Shown one piece after another: positions 43,105-55,262 of a stretch of 64,000 bases of DNA. The notes below the pieces were generated by a model. The model saw nothing but the letters and a program-made list of their open reading frames with translations. It had not been told where the DNA came from and made no database searches. A program made the position numbers and the translations under genes. Source of the stretch: Fragum whitleyi (taxonomy: Eukaryota > Mollusca > Bivalvia > Cardiida > Cardiidae); contig OX411552.1 of assembly GCA_948146395.1 (NCBI GenBank), forward strand, positions 15,050,957 to 15,114,956, given 5' to 3'. How positions within the stretch are numbered: position 1 is the stretch's first letter; each line of letters starts with the position of its first letter.

Positions 43105-46100
43105 CTATGCTGTAGCAGTCGGACTCTGGGCCTCTTCTGCATTATTTCTAGCACTACAATAATATTTTTTATGCGTAAGGAATGATGATAAGTAAGTGAA
43201 ATTAATATCACAATGTTTACAATATTTGCGCCCATTCTTATCCCCGGGGCTTGACAAACCTGGGCTAGTTGGGCTTACAGATGCGGGGTTAAAATTTGGT
43301 GGAATTCCTGCTTGTAAATGATATAATGACAACATTGCCTGTGGGTTATAAATAAATGGTAGATTTTGGAGCGTTGGAGAATGGGCTCCCAGTGGAATTG
43401 TGGGTAATTTGGGTGATACATTATTTGGCTTTGGGCTGGATGGGGGCGGAGTTTTAAGTGGTGATTTTAAAGGGGGCGACATCTGCTCATGTTTTATATT
43501 CAGTAAATTTTGACTCATTAAATACCTAGTTTTTGGATCTGGGGACATCTGTTTAGGGGACATTTTTTCTTGCTTTATTGATTGTAATTTTGGAGACACC
43601 AAACATTCAGGTGAATTGGAAGCTAATGAATTCCTTCCACTTCCAGGTGATTCAGACATTCTGCTATTTTGACCCTGACTGATTCCCAGACTAGGTGAGG
43701 TTTCTTGTCTAGGTGAGGTTTCTAGTCTAGGGGAGCATCTGGATGGGGAACCAGATGCTTGTGAATGTTTAGACTGAGATCCATTGTTAGATCGTGATTC
43801 ATGTGCGGATGGTTCATGAGATTTGCAATCCAGATCATGGTTTCTATAAGATCTTGATTCTTCCGTTTGGTATCCATTGACATTACTAGTCTGATCTACA
43901 GACTTCTTCCTTAGTAAAATTTCCTCATTTATCTCTTGGTCATTTGTGGGATAATGACCGTTTTCTGATGGTTCCAACTTAATATGGGGAGAGTTCAAAC
44001 TCCTGACTTCGTGATTACCATGACTAGTGCTAGATTTTGATGTTCTTGAACTTTCCACAGAATTTGACCTTGACCTTTCACCAGAAAGGTCACTGTTCCT
44101 AGACTGTGATCGTTCATTATCAGATCCTGAGACTGGTTCACCTTCTGACTTGCTGGTTCCTGGCAGCTGTTCTGGGTGTTTTGATTGCATATGTACAAGC
44201 AGACTAGTCAGGGAATCAGCCAGATAATCATTACAGTGTTCACATTTTAGTGTCTTTAGGTTTTTCATTGCCTCAAGGGCTGCTATTTCATGCATTCGTA
44301 AATGGATAACAAAGTCACTGACATTGGTGAAAGTTTGTCCACATGCAGCACATATCTGGGTTAAGAGATTTTGGCTGAGGAATGGGACCATGTTTTCAGA
44401 TTTTTCAAAAGATTTTCTAGATCGTCTTCTCTTATATGGTTCATTTTTCATTCTAATAAGTTCTGTTTCAACATCAATTGGTCCCTTGTCACATGCTCCA
44501 TTTCTTTGGATGGGAACCAAAGGTGGTTCCTCAATCTCAATCATATTATCGTCTGTAAACTCCTCACCATTTTCAACATGCATTTTACCATGCATCCTCA
44601 TACCTCTGGCAGTATTGCCACGGTATCCACATAAATTACACTTGAATGCTTTAGTAGGGACATGAACTTTGACATGCTCTGAAAGTCGGTTTTCGGTTTG
44701 TGTAACATAATCACAGTACATACACCTTAACAGAGGAGCAGCTGCAACTTCTCCTAAACATATGTGTAACTTCAACAGTCTTGCAGACATGAACTCATTC
44801 TTACACATTTCACAGCGATAGTTCCCTGTTGAACCAGACAGTTTTTGTTCACCTGTTTTGTCACACTTGTCTTTGATCAATATATTAGCATCGTTCTCCT
44901 TTCCATTTGGACAATAAAACTCTTTATGTGCTTTTAGAGTTCCAGCTGAACTGAATTTGATTTTACATGGAATGCAGAAATATCTATAACACACTTCATT
45001 ACCTTTGGCTTTATTTATATCATCAACTTCATCACCTTTGTTTGTCATATTTTGACTTTTAGAACCATCAACTGTATCAGGGGACTTTTTCACATTATCC
45101 GGACTTTTTAAATCAGAATCAGAATTACTTGAATCTCCAGCGTGTTCTTTCATACGTCTACCGGAGCAGTAATGTTCCTTATGTATCAGATAGTTTTCAT
45201 GTTTATAAAATACGATATTACACTCGACACACCTGCTTACTGACTGTAATGGAGGTATGGGCTTCTTGTTAACAAACTGTCTTTGTGCATTGGCCATGAA
45301 TGTTGGTAGAATGGTAGGAATGTTTAGAGGTGTTTTAACAGGTGATGGACCTACAGATACTTTCTCTGGTACTGTAATGGTTCTCAATTTCATGGATTGT
45401 GGTGATCTGTTTGGACTGTCTGGATCTGGCTTTATCACAGGCGGAGAATCTTTATCTTGTGGAGAGGTCCCACCAGTTTCCAAATCAACTTTCTCGTTAT
45501 TGTGACTGGAGCCACTCTTACTGAGATCTAATGGCTGATCATCTGAGGACTTACTGGTCTGATCAGTGTCTGTGACACTCATAGCTGGTGGAGACAGCTT
45601 CACATCACTGGGCTGGGAATTCTTCACGAGAAGTGGTAGATCTTTAGACATGGCCTGTAGAAGGAATGGAGACTGTAACATTCCGGGGAAGAATAGACCA
45701 GGAGGTATAACAGCTTTACTGGAGGCCAACAATGAGGCAGGGTCTATACCAGGTGGCAATGCAGGAATTGACTTAGGGGATAAATCACTAGATAATAGAC
45801 TTCTTATAGACGCTGTGCTCGCTTCACCAACTTCGTCCTCACTTTTGTTCTTTTTACTGTTACTGAATCGACAATAAAACTCTTTATGACCAAAATAAGT
45901 TTTCAAAGATGAGAACTGAATGTTGCACTCCTTACAGAACATTTCCTCTTGACACTGAGGGGAAACAGAGAGTCTCTCAGTCTCTGGGACATTTGGAACA
46001 TAATTCCCATGCTGATTCTTCATATGTGTCTGTAGTTCAATCAAGCTATCCGCAGTATGATCACAAATCAAGCAGTTCAAGTTGTCACTTTGCTTAGAGA

Positions 46101-46220
46101 TCTTTGGTTTTGGAGTCTCGTTATCAGAAGTATCGTCAGATGAATCTATCTGACCTTCTTCATGTGACCTTTTCTGACCTTTTGGTGATGTTCCCATGGT
46201 GATATTAGGGCTGGTGGCAC
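43105..46220 (-). CDS. ZFPM: FOG last coding exon: about ten zinc fingers, CtBP motif, stop
   Basis: One 3,116-nt exon. Fingers in order start at LNCLICDHT, MFCKECNIQ, SRCVECNIV, RYFCIPCKI, YRCEMCKNE (irregular), LRCMYCDYV, FKCNLCGYR, QICAACGQT, LKCEHCNDY and KYCKHCDIN. Several end in a YYC/FYC fourth ligand (CCHC), the GATA-binding type; others are CCHH. PLDLS lies at 45534-45520. Between the last two fingers is a Ser/Pro-rich region with repeated SPK and MSP motifs. The protein ends QSPTATA with the last finger near the C-terminus. Confidence 0.96.
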
Positions 46221-49200
46221 CTGTATGAACAAAATACAAAAGGTTTGTTAGAGAAAATTGTTAGTTATTTTAATATTTATTTTCTCTTAACCCTTGTCAT
46301 GCTGAAAAAAAATCTTGGTAGAATTGCATTAAAATCAAACTGCTGAAAACACTTGATTCACTACTTGTGAGTCAGTATATATTTTGCAAATGTAATTTTA
46401 AACTTTTCTGTTTTTGAAAGGAAAATCAGTTGGTATAGACTAAGATCAGGCTGCACATATATGCAGACTGATCTTCGTCTTCTCTCTTCCTGCCACAGCA
46501 GGAATACACCAGGTTCGGTGTGTCAAGGGTTAAAGATTTTTTTTCTTTTAATTTATTTCTTTATGTTAGTAATTTCATAGATCATTATTTTATTTTAGAC
46601 TTAATCAAATTGCTTTTATAATAAACAAGAGGGCCGTTGGCCCTGGGTCGCTCACCTGAGAAAAAAGCTTCATTACCTCGGTATGTCCATGCAACCAAAG
46701 AAAAAGAGATTTTCACTTATTCAATCAGATAACATTTGAAATAATCCCCCCTCCCCCTTCTGCTCCTCACCTGGTCATTATTTATTTAAGCTTTTTTCAT
46801 AAAAGGTCTGTGATCAGCTAATCAATGCCAGATATACAGGCTGAGTCTGAGACTTTTAAAGTTTTCTTTAATGAGTTGATCAATCCATGTCAAATATAAA
46901 GGCTGTAGGGATTCAAAATTCTCAACAAAGGACTCCCCCCTCCCCCAAGATGCTCTGCACCTGGTGAATCTACAGTCATGATTTTAGCTAATTCAATTGA
47001 TGTCCATATGCTGATCATTCATACCAATTTTCAAGTCTGTAGGACTCCTGGTTCATTAGAAGTTTAAAGATTTCAAAAATGATCCAAAGTACTACCCCCT
47101 CCCCAAGACACTCAGCACCTGGTGACCCTACAGTCATGATTTTAGCTATTTTTATTAATGTCAATATATTGATCACCCATTACAATTTTCAAGTCTGTAG
47201 GGTTCCTGATCCAGGAGAAGAATAAGGTTAAAGATTTCAAAATTGATCCAAAGTACTACCCCCCTCCCCCCTAATGCTCCGCATCTGGTGGCCCTACATT
47301 CTTGCTTTTAGCTATTATATTTAAGATCCATATGCTTATCATCCATGCCAATATTGAAGTCTGTAGAGCTCCTGGTTCATTAGAAGATGAAGGTTAAAGT
47401 TACAAAATTTTCACAAAAGTACTACCCCTTCCCCCCTGGTGCTCCGCACCTGGTGGCATTACAGTCATGATTTAAGCTGTTTTTATTCAGGTCTACGAGC
47501 TGATCCTCCATGCCAATTTTCATGTCTGTAGAGCTTGTGGTTCAGAAGAAGAAGAAGGTTAAAGATTACAAAATTTTCACAAAAGTACTACCCTCTCCCC
47601 CATGGTGCTACGCACCTGGTGAATCTACAGTCATGGTTTTAGCTATTTTTATAAAGGTCCATATACTGATCATCCATGCCAATATTCAAATCTGTCAGGC
47701 TCCTGATTCATCAGAAGAAGAAGGTTAAAGATTACAAAATTTTCAAAAAAGTACTACCCTCTCCCCCCTGGTGCTCCGCACCTGGTGAATCTACAGTCAT
47801 GATTTTAGCTATTTTTATAAAGGTCCATATACTGATCATCCATGCCAATTTTCAAATCTGTCAGGCTTCTGATTCATCAGAAGAAGAAGGTTAAAGATTA
47901 CAAAATTTTCACATAAGTACTACCCTCTCCCCCCTGGTGCTCCACACCTGGCAGCCCAACAGATATGGTTTTAGCTATTTTTATTCAGGTCTATGAGCTG
48001 ATCATCCATGCCAATTTTCAAGTCTGTAGGGCTCCTGGTTCCGAAGAAGAAGCAGCTTGAAGATTACAAAATTTACCCAAAGTACTACCCCCTCCCCCCT
48101 GGTGCCCCGCACCTGGTGGCCCAAAAGATATGATTTTAGCTATTTCAATTCAGGTCTATGAACTGATCATCCATGCCAAGTTTTAAGTCTGTAGGACTAC
48201 TGGTTGAGAAGAAGAAGAATGGATTTCAATTCTTTTAGCTATTTTTGAAGGGGGCCACCTAAGCAACATTTCTGTAAAATTTGGTGTAAATCGGCCTAGT
48301 AGTTTAGGAGGAGATGTCGTTTAAAGAAATTGTTGAAGGACGACGACCGATGACCGGACGACCGACGGACGGACGCCGGATGAAAGGTTATCACAATAGC
48401 TCACATGAGCACTTCATGCTCAGGTGAGCTAAAAAACTAACCTATTATCACTTGGCACTTGATTATAAGTTTAGATGAATGTTGATTAATTCAGAATTTT
48501 CTTTAAATTTCAGACACAAACTACCATTACGGATTTACCTAACCAAACATCACTGATTTCTTTCCTAAGTCTCTTTTTGTAATAAAACACTATACACGTA
48601 TTTAAATATTCTTGTCTTCTATAAATGTGACCCATCACATAACAAGAGGGCCATAGTGGCCCTTAATCGCTCACCTGAATGAACTGTCTAAAATTTTCAA
48701 AAGAAGAATGAGAAATAGAATGATGAATGACTGAGCTAAACAAAGCTGTTGCTTCTATACAACTTGAGAATCCCTTTTTTACAATTTTAAGGTTGACTAA
48801 CAAGGATTTTTATAATTGATTTCGTGACCTATTTTTTAACCCCAGATGACCCAATTTTGATCTCATCCGAGATTTCATCTAGACAATCATTCTGACCAAA
48901 TTTCAGGTTGATTGGCCAAAAATTGTGGCCTCTAGAATGCATACACGATTTTTCTTAAATTCGACCCAGTGACCTAGTTTTTGACCCCAGTTGACCCAAT
49001 TTCGAACTTGTCCAAGATTTCATCAAAACAATCATTCTGACCAAATTTCAGGTTGATCTGGCAATAAACATGGCCACTAGGGTGCCTACAAGGTGTTTCT
49101 TAGATTTGACCCTGTGACCTAGTTTCTGACCCCAGTTGACCCAATTTCGAACTCATTCAAGATTTCATCAAGACAATCATTCTGACCAAAATTCAGCTTG

Positions 49201-52200
49201 ATCGGGCAATAAACGCAGCCACAAGAGTGCCTATAAGGTTTTTCTTAAATTTGACCCTGTGACCTAGTTTTTGACCCAGGTTGACCCAATTTCAAACTCA
49301 TTCAAGATTTTATCAAGACAATCATTCTGACTAAAATTCAGGTTGATCGGGCAATAAATGGGCCACAAGAGTGCCTACAAGTTTTTTCCTAGATTTGTCC
49401 CTGTGACCTAGTTTTTGAACCCAGTTGACCGATTTCGAACTCATTCAAGATTTCATCAAGACAATCATTCTGACTTAAATTCAAGTTGAACGGGCAAAAA
49501 ATGTGGCCTCTAGAGTGCATACACAGTTTTTCTTAGATTGGAACCAGTGACCTAGTTTTTGACCCCAGTTGACCCAATTTTAAACTCATTCAAGATTTCA
49601 TCAAGACAATCATTCTGACCAAAATTCAGCTTGATTGGGCAATAAACGCAGCCACAAGAGTGCCTACAATGTTTTTCTTAGATTTGACCCTGTGACCTAG
49701 TTTTTGACCCCAGTTGACCAAATTTCGAACTTGTCGGAGATTTCATCAAAACAATCAATCTGACCAAAATTCAGGTTGATCGGGCAATAAATGGGCCACA
49801 AGAGTGCCTACAAGGTTTTTCCTAGATTTGACACTGTGACCTAGTTTTTGAACCCAGTTGACCCAATTTCGAACTCATTCAAGATTTCATGAAGACAATC
49901 ATTCTGACTAAAATTCAAGTTAAACGGGCAAAAAATGTGGCCTCTAGAGTGCATACACAGTTTTTCTTAGATTTGACCCAGTGACCTAGTTTTTGACCCC
50001 AGTTGACCCAATTTCGAACTTGTCCAAGATTTTATCAAAACAATCATTCTGACCAAATTTCAGGTTGATCTGGCAATTAACATGGCCACTAGAGTGCCTA
50101 CAAGGTTTTTCTTAGATTTGATCCTGTGACCTAGTTTTTGACCCCGGTTGACCCAATTTTAAACTCATTCAAGATTTCATCAAGACAATCATTCTGACCA
50201 AAATTCAGCTTGATTGGGCAATAAACGCAGCCACAAGAGTGCCTACAATGTTTTTCTTAAATTTGACCCTGTGACCTAGTTTTGGACCCCAGTTGGCCAA
50301 ATTTCGAATTTGTCTGAGATTTCATTAGGACAATCATTCTGACCAAAATTCAGGTTGATCGGGCAAAAAATGTGGCCTCTAGAGTGCCTACAAGGTTTTT
50401 CTTAGATTTGACCCAGTGACCTAGTTTTTGACCCAGGTTGACCCAATTTCGAACTCGTCCGAGATTTCATCAAGACAATCATTCTGACCAAAATTCAGGT
50501 TGATCTGGCAATAAACGCGGCCACAAAAGTGTCTACAAGGTTTTTCCTAGATTTGACCCTGTGACCTAGTTTTTAACCCCAGTTGACCCAATTTTGATCT
50601 CATTCAAGATTTCATCAAGACAATCATTCTGACTAAAATTCAAGTTGAACAGGCAAAAAATGTGGCCTCTAGAGTGCATACAAGGTTTTTCTCAGATTTG
50701 ACCCCGTGACCTAGTTTTTGACCCCAGTTGACCCAATTTCGAACTCGTCCGAGATTTCATCAAGACAATCATTTTGACAAAATTTCAGGTTGATCAGGCA
50801 AGAAATGTGGCCCCTAGAGTGCATACAAGGTTTTTCTTAGATTTGACCCTGTAACCTAGTTTTTGACCCCAGTTGACCCAATTTCGAACTCGTCCGAGAT
50901 TTCATCAAGACAATCATTCTGACAAAATTTCAGGTTGATCTGGCAAAGAATGTGGCCTCAAGAGTGCCTACAAGGTTTTTCCTAGATTTGACCCCGTGAC
51001 CTAGTTTTTGACCCCAGTTGACGCAATTTCGAACTTGTCGGAGATTTCATCAAGACAATCATAATGACCAAAATTCAGGTTGATCCGGCAAAAAATGTGG
51101 CTTCTAGAGTGCATACAAGGTTTTTCTTAGATTTGACCCTGTGACCTAGTTTTTGACCCCAGTTGACCCAATTTTGAACTCGTCCGAGATTTCATCAAGA
51201 CAATCATTCTGACCAAAATTCAGGTTGATCTGGCAAAAAAAGTGGCCTCTAGAGTGCATACAAGGCAAATGTTGACGATGGACATCGCACGACGGACGAC
51301 GCACGACGGACATCCACCTAACCACAAAAGCTCACCATGAGCACTTCGTGCTCAGGTGAGCTAAAAAAGGACAGTCTTGCTAAAGGGGAAGGTAGGATGA
51401 TCATTCTAGATTTAGAAAATTGCCTAAAAGAATAAAGCTTCATTTCAAAACTTTTTCCTTTCACCATAATAATTTCATTATTGTCCCTTTTTGTGTACAG
51501 GTCACAGATACTTAAATCATCTTGCATACATAATTTATGAATTCCATAATTTACAAAAATAAAAGACTTAGTTATTGGTGACAGCATTTCAAGATTGAGA
51601 AATCTAGCAGGGGTTTTGTCCAACATCAACAAAATTGGGTCCAAAGGACTCAATGATTTGGATTTGAGGGGTCCTTTCTTAAATTTTGGGAGTCCCTGCT
51701 TTAGATCTAGACTGTTTCTTTTAGGCTATAATCTTGAAGTATGTACATTTAGAGATGTTAACATTTGGGAGCTCAACTTCAGGAAAGTATTGAAGACTGT
51801 TTTAAACAGTCTTCAATTCTTTTCTGAAGCTGATCCCCAGAGGGGCTTTGGGACTCATATCACATAGTTTTGAGTGTCCTGACTACTTATTATGCCTCAG
51901 ATGGGCAAAACCTGCGTCCCTTAAAACCCTGTTCTAGAGAGTATTTTCCCCCAGGGTTTCATCTCCAAGACGAACCAAGGATTGTACTGAAAGGGATAAA
52001 TAATTAGTAAAATCAAGCCTACCTTGCTCTAGTCTGGCCTGGTTCTCTACTTGTTTCTGAAGAAGGGCCAAGGATTGTTCTGCCTGTTTTTGTAGCCGTT
52101 GTTGTAAATCTTGTAAACTGATAAAATCTGGGGGCTTTTTCGAGCAGTAGTAGGTCAGGTGACCTTCCAATGTTCTTGGACTTGAAAACCGCACGCCACA

Positions 52201-54863
52201 AAATGGACACCCATAGCGTAACACTGGAAATATTTGAAGTGTTTGATTTATGTTAAAGAACATTTCTGAGCATATGCTGGTATATTATAACTATCAACTA
52301 CTATTTTAAGCTTTCACATATTTAAATAACTAAAAACTTTTTTTTCTACCAAAAGAAACAGTGTAGAGAAGCAGCACTTTTTTTTCCCTATTTGAAACTG
52401 TAATATCTGTCTAATTAACCTTTATCTATCAATGATATTCAAATTTTGTTTAAAATAAATTGCCTCTTTTTGAGACATTTAGACATATCTGGCTCATGTT
52501 TTTCCCACAATGATACAGTGGAAAGTAGGCAGTGTAAGCCAAGTTCAGACTGCACATAGGTGCAGGCTGATCTTAGTCTATACTGTCCACAAAAACTTTG
52601 CTAGCAACAGGAAAATGATGTGAAAAGCATGGGAAGGGTTGAAAGTTTGACAACAGATTGCTGTGATTTGATCTTTAAACATTTATATTATGATATGCAA
52701 CCTGTTTCATTTTAAACCCTTCTCATGCAGTTCAAAACATATGCATACTGCACACCAAGCTTTGGCAGACAGTATAGACCAGGGGCCTGTTTGACTCAAC
52801 ATCCTACGATCATTTTTTTTGTAAGTCAAATATTAAAGGTGCTTCTACAGTAGTAACTAAATATGGAATTCTGTCATGCATCATCTCACTGGAATCGTCT
52901 TCTAAAGACGATTCCAGTGAGATATTGCTGTGCAGAATTTAACAATGAATGAAAACTTAAGGTATGATTTGTGATTTTGACTTACAATCAATTTTTTCGT
53001 AAGAAGTTTATTAAAACGGCCACCAGGACCTGTCTAAACAGTTATGCATGCTGATCTTAGCCCACACTGCATGTTTTCTACTTAATCATAATGGGAAAAT
53101 CTGAACCAGTAACTGAGCCTTAGTTCAAACTCATGGATTGGCCTATGGATTGACAGACCAATGTGTTACTGACTGATCCATCCTGGTTCACCCTTTGCAC
53201 CTCAAGATCAAGTGCAATTGTTTGAATAATCATGCTTGCGCTTAATTTTTCTAACTCAGGAATCATTTGACCTTTTGGATGTGAATTTCTTGGGATCAAA
53301 ATGAGGGGCTAAAAATTAAATATTTCTTGGTTATATAAATTGACTTCTCTAATTGTCTCCTTCATATCTGTATAAGAGAATTCATATGAATCTCTTAAAA
53401 AGATATGAAGGAGATAATGAATTCTTATATATTTCGTAATTTGCAGCAGTTTCAAGTTACAATGCTGAAAACTTAAGGGTAAAAATGACCCCTTGATAGA
53501 AAATTTTAAAGGCCAAATTTGAAATAATTTCCAATTTTTGAGGGTCAAAATTCTGGTTTAAGGGTCAAACACGATCCCGTACCAGCATTAGACTTTTTAA
53601 GACCATGAATATTTTGAGAGGTCATTGAAACACTATTGTAAGTGCCTATAAATATATAGGCACTAGCAATAGTATTGCGCTGACTCCTAAATTTGAATAA
53701 ATTCTAAGGGTCAAACATGATCTTTGCACAGGCACAAGTCTGATATAAACCATGAATTTTTAAATAAATTCTAATCATCATAACACTTTTAAATGGAATG
53801 CGGAGATCTCCATTTGATTTTAAAATGCATTTAACTAAATCCTAATGGAATCTATGGATCCATTCTGTTGCTATGATAAGATAAGTTTAACCAGTTATTT
53901 ATTCAATTAGTAACTGATAATCATAGCAAAATGAAATTTTAAAATCTCTTTTTTCCTTTTCCATTCTGTAAGCCTAATTTAAGTTTAATTTTATTTTGAG
54001 AGACAGAAAACTAATTATGAAATATTATTTTTCAAAGACTTTTTTCTAGTTTAAGCATTTACAAGTTGTTGTTGTTGTTGTGTTAACCTTAAATGCTTGC
54101 ACAGCAATAGGTATTATTATAAGTGATTGGGTTATAAAATTATGAAAGTTTTTTAAAAAATAAGGTTACTCATTTATTTTCTCTTATTCTAAAGGAGTTT
54201 TCATAGCTGTAAATCTGTACATTTTATGAACTTAGCCCACTACCAGATATATATATTTTTTTAGATTGATTCAATTTTGAAGGTTATGAAATTTTTAAGA
54301 AGAATTGTCTTTTTTGGAAGGAACCATTGTGGACAATGTGTCATTTGTCAACCAATAACAGTAGGTGCAGAGTGAGAGAAGGATTAACAAGAGCACCACC
54401 TACTGGTTCCTATGCTCAGCTGTTTGGTATAGTGCAAAGTAGCTAAAATCTTAGTATAAAAGGGAGCATAATTTACACAAAATGCATCGAAAGTTATCCC
54501 CCGTAATAGTATACATTGCTCTTTTGATATTGAACATGAGTGCCAAGTTTCAAGTGACTGCCAGAGATATCACAAAATGTTTTTCGCACAATAATAACAA
54601 CAATGATGACAACAAAACCCAGGCTATGGCAATACCTTGGGGTTCCTCCGAAAAAGCCGAGCAAAAAATGAATATTATTTATTTACCATGTTGTGGTGAA
54701 AGCTGTGACTTTGTTTCTGTTTTTTTAGCACTACTCTTTTTTTCCTCTGTGTCTAAAGTGTCCCTTTTTGCGGAAGATTCCGTGGGTAAGTTGGTGGTGA
54801 ATGCAGCAACTAGTTCTGTGTTAGCTTCGAGATCATTCTCTATTTCACACCAGATTCGACTAC
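43105..54863 (-). CDS. ZFPM: Friend-of-GATA (FOG/ZFPM, u-shaped family) zinc-finger cofactor; 5' exons not found
   Basis: FOG proteins bind GATA factors through zinc fingers and recruit co-repressors; they act in the nucleus. Three exons join in phase: 54863-54687, 52223-52023 and 46220-43105 (stop TAG at 43107-43105). The first holds the end of a PR-like domain (RIWCEIENDLEANTELV, compare LWC...EGEELIAF in vertebrate FOG). The second holds a CCHC finger (CPFCGVRFSSPRTLEGHL then TYYC) and a Gln-rich helical segment. The third (about 1,038 residues) has roughly ten C2H2/CCHC fingers, Ser/Pro-rich linkers and PLDLS, the CtBP-binding motif. About eleven fingers in the window is slightly more than the eight or nine usual for FOG. 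The N-terminus, including any MSRRKQ-type NuRD motif, was not located upstream. Retroviral-type features are absent; splicing is conventional. Confidence 0.93.
45520..45534 (-). other. ZFPM: CtBP-binding motif PLDLS in FOG
   Basis: Codes for PLDLS followed by KS. PxDLS motifs in FOG1, FOG2 and U-shaped recruit the co-repressor CtBP. Confidence 0.85.
46287..46533. mobile_element. TTAA-flanked MITE, family 2, copy 3 (FOG intron)
   Basis: TTAA at both ends with CCCTTGTCATGCTG and, inverted, CGGTGTGTCAAGGG. Lies 67 bp from the start of the last FOG exon. Confidence 0.78.
46624..48431 (-). mobile_element. ZFPM: Pearl/HINE-like element with ~180-bp core, FOG intron
   Basis: On the minus strand it runs from palindrome AGCTCACCTGAGCATGAAGT and a (CCGTCGGTCG)-type microsatellite (plus-strand 48340-48375) through about nine units (CCCCTGGTGCTCCGCACCTG on the plus strand) to hairpin AGGGCCAACGGCCCT then CTTGTTT. 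It sits in the intron upstream of the last FOG exon. Confidence 0.88.
48641..51365 (-). mobile_element. ZFPM: Pearl/HINE-like element with ~16-17 copies of a ~145-bp unit, FOG intron
   Basis: Same terminal hairpins as 46624-48431 (AACAAGAGGGCCATAGTGGC at one end, GCACTTCGTGCTCAGGTGAG at the other) but an unrelated core unit: GTGACCTAGTTTTTGACCCC, AGTTGACCCAATTTCGAACT, CATCAAGACAATCATTCTGA. Microsatellite reduced to CGACGGACGACGCACGACGG. Confidence 0.9.
51370..52022. other. FOG intron, unassigned segment with a ~110-codon minus-strand open frame
   Basis: The open frame at 51318-51653 (minus) overlaps the end of the pearl-like element, has no FOG-like content, and is not called. Hairpin GAAGACTGTTTTAAACAGTC at 51789. 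Confidence 0.4.
52023..52223 (-). CDS. ZFPM: FOG exon: CCHC zinc finger 1 and Gln-rich helix
   Basis: Reads (V)LRYGCPFCGVRFSSPRTL, EGHLTYYCSKKPP, then DLQQRLQKQAEQSLALLQK and ENQARLEQ. The finger with YYC as the last ligand is the FOG type. The following segment looks coiled-coil. Acceptor TTTCCAG, donor GTAGGC. Confidence 0.95.
52224..54387. other. FOG intron with repeat debris
   Basis: Contains a family-2-like MITE fragment near 52500-52640 (AGACTGCACATAGGTGCAGG), a foldback at 52865-52945 (TGGAATCGTCTTCTAAAGAC), a hairpin at about 53360-53415 (CTCCTTCATATCTGTATAAG) and CAAGTTGTTGTTGTTGTTGT at about 54062. No exon found. Confidence 0.5.
54388..54666 (+). mobile_element. Interspersed repeat (ACAAGAGCACCACCTAC family), copy 1, abutting a FOG exon
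   Basis: From ACAAGAGCACCACCTACTGG to CTCCGAAAAAGCCGAGC; about 280 bp, similar to 59188-59492. It ends about 20 bp from the FOG exon at 54687. The plus-strand open frame starting at 54482 is repeat followed by antisense exon. Confidence 0.75.
54687..54863 (-). CDS. ZFPM: FOG exon: end of PR-like domain and acidic linker
   Basis: Reads (x)SRIWCEIENDLEANTELV then AAFTTNLPTESSAKRD and a Lys/Ser/Thr-rich tail to QLSPQH, leaving one G. The acceptor is TTTTCCAG and the donor GTAAAT. G plus TG in the next exon gives Val, in frame with the finger. A plus-strand reading frame over this stretch is antisense. Confidence 0.88.
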
Positions 54864-54904
54864 CTGGAAAACATGAAAGTCAACAAATTTATAAAGGTAC
54901 ACAG

Positions 54905-55262
54905 TAGAACTTGTTTTAAGCTACCTCTAATGTGACCATCAAAAAGCAGTTGTTAAAGAAAATGGCCGCTTAATACACCGTGTTTGTTTTTTTTGTTATT
55001 AAGAAAAATACCTTTTGATTTTATATGCATATTAATTAGAAATCCTCAACAATCCTATGTTGTTAAAACTCAATAGAATCATCTCATTGAGATGATTCTG
55101 GTGAGTTTTAACAAAATATGATTCATTTTTGATGATTTTTTAAATCAACTCTACCTACTTTTTAAAATACACTTTGATACAAAGAAGGGGATTTTGAAAA
55201 TGGTTGTTTAATAAAAATGGTCGCTTAAAAGACATGGTTGCTTGATCAAGATTGACTATACT
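54905..55262. mobile_element. AGCGACCA-type MITE, copy upstream of FOG PR exon
   Basis: Left TAAGCTACCTCTAATGTGAC-type end, central hairpin AACTCAATAGAATCATCTCA / TTGAGATGATTCTGGTGAG, right GGTCGCTTAAAAGACATGGT then GATTGACTATA. Confidence 0.6.

Noticed and set aside
44324..46097. Plus-strand open frames opposite the FOG exon
   Set aside because: Antisense shadows of a well-supported zinc-finger coding exon.
51318..51653. Minus-strand 111-codon frame in a FOG intron
   Set aside because: Overlaps the end of a repeat element, has no domain and no splice connection.
54482..54907. Plus-strand open frame of 141 codons
   Set aside because: First part is an interspersed repeat also found at 59.2 kb; second part is antisense to a FOG exon with proper splice sites and PR-like content.
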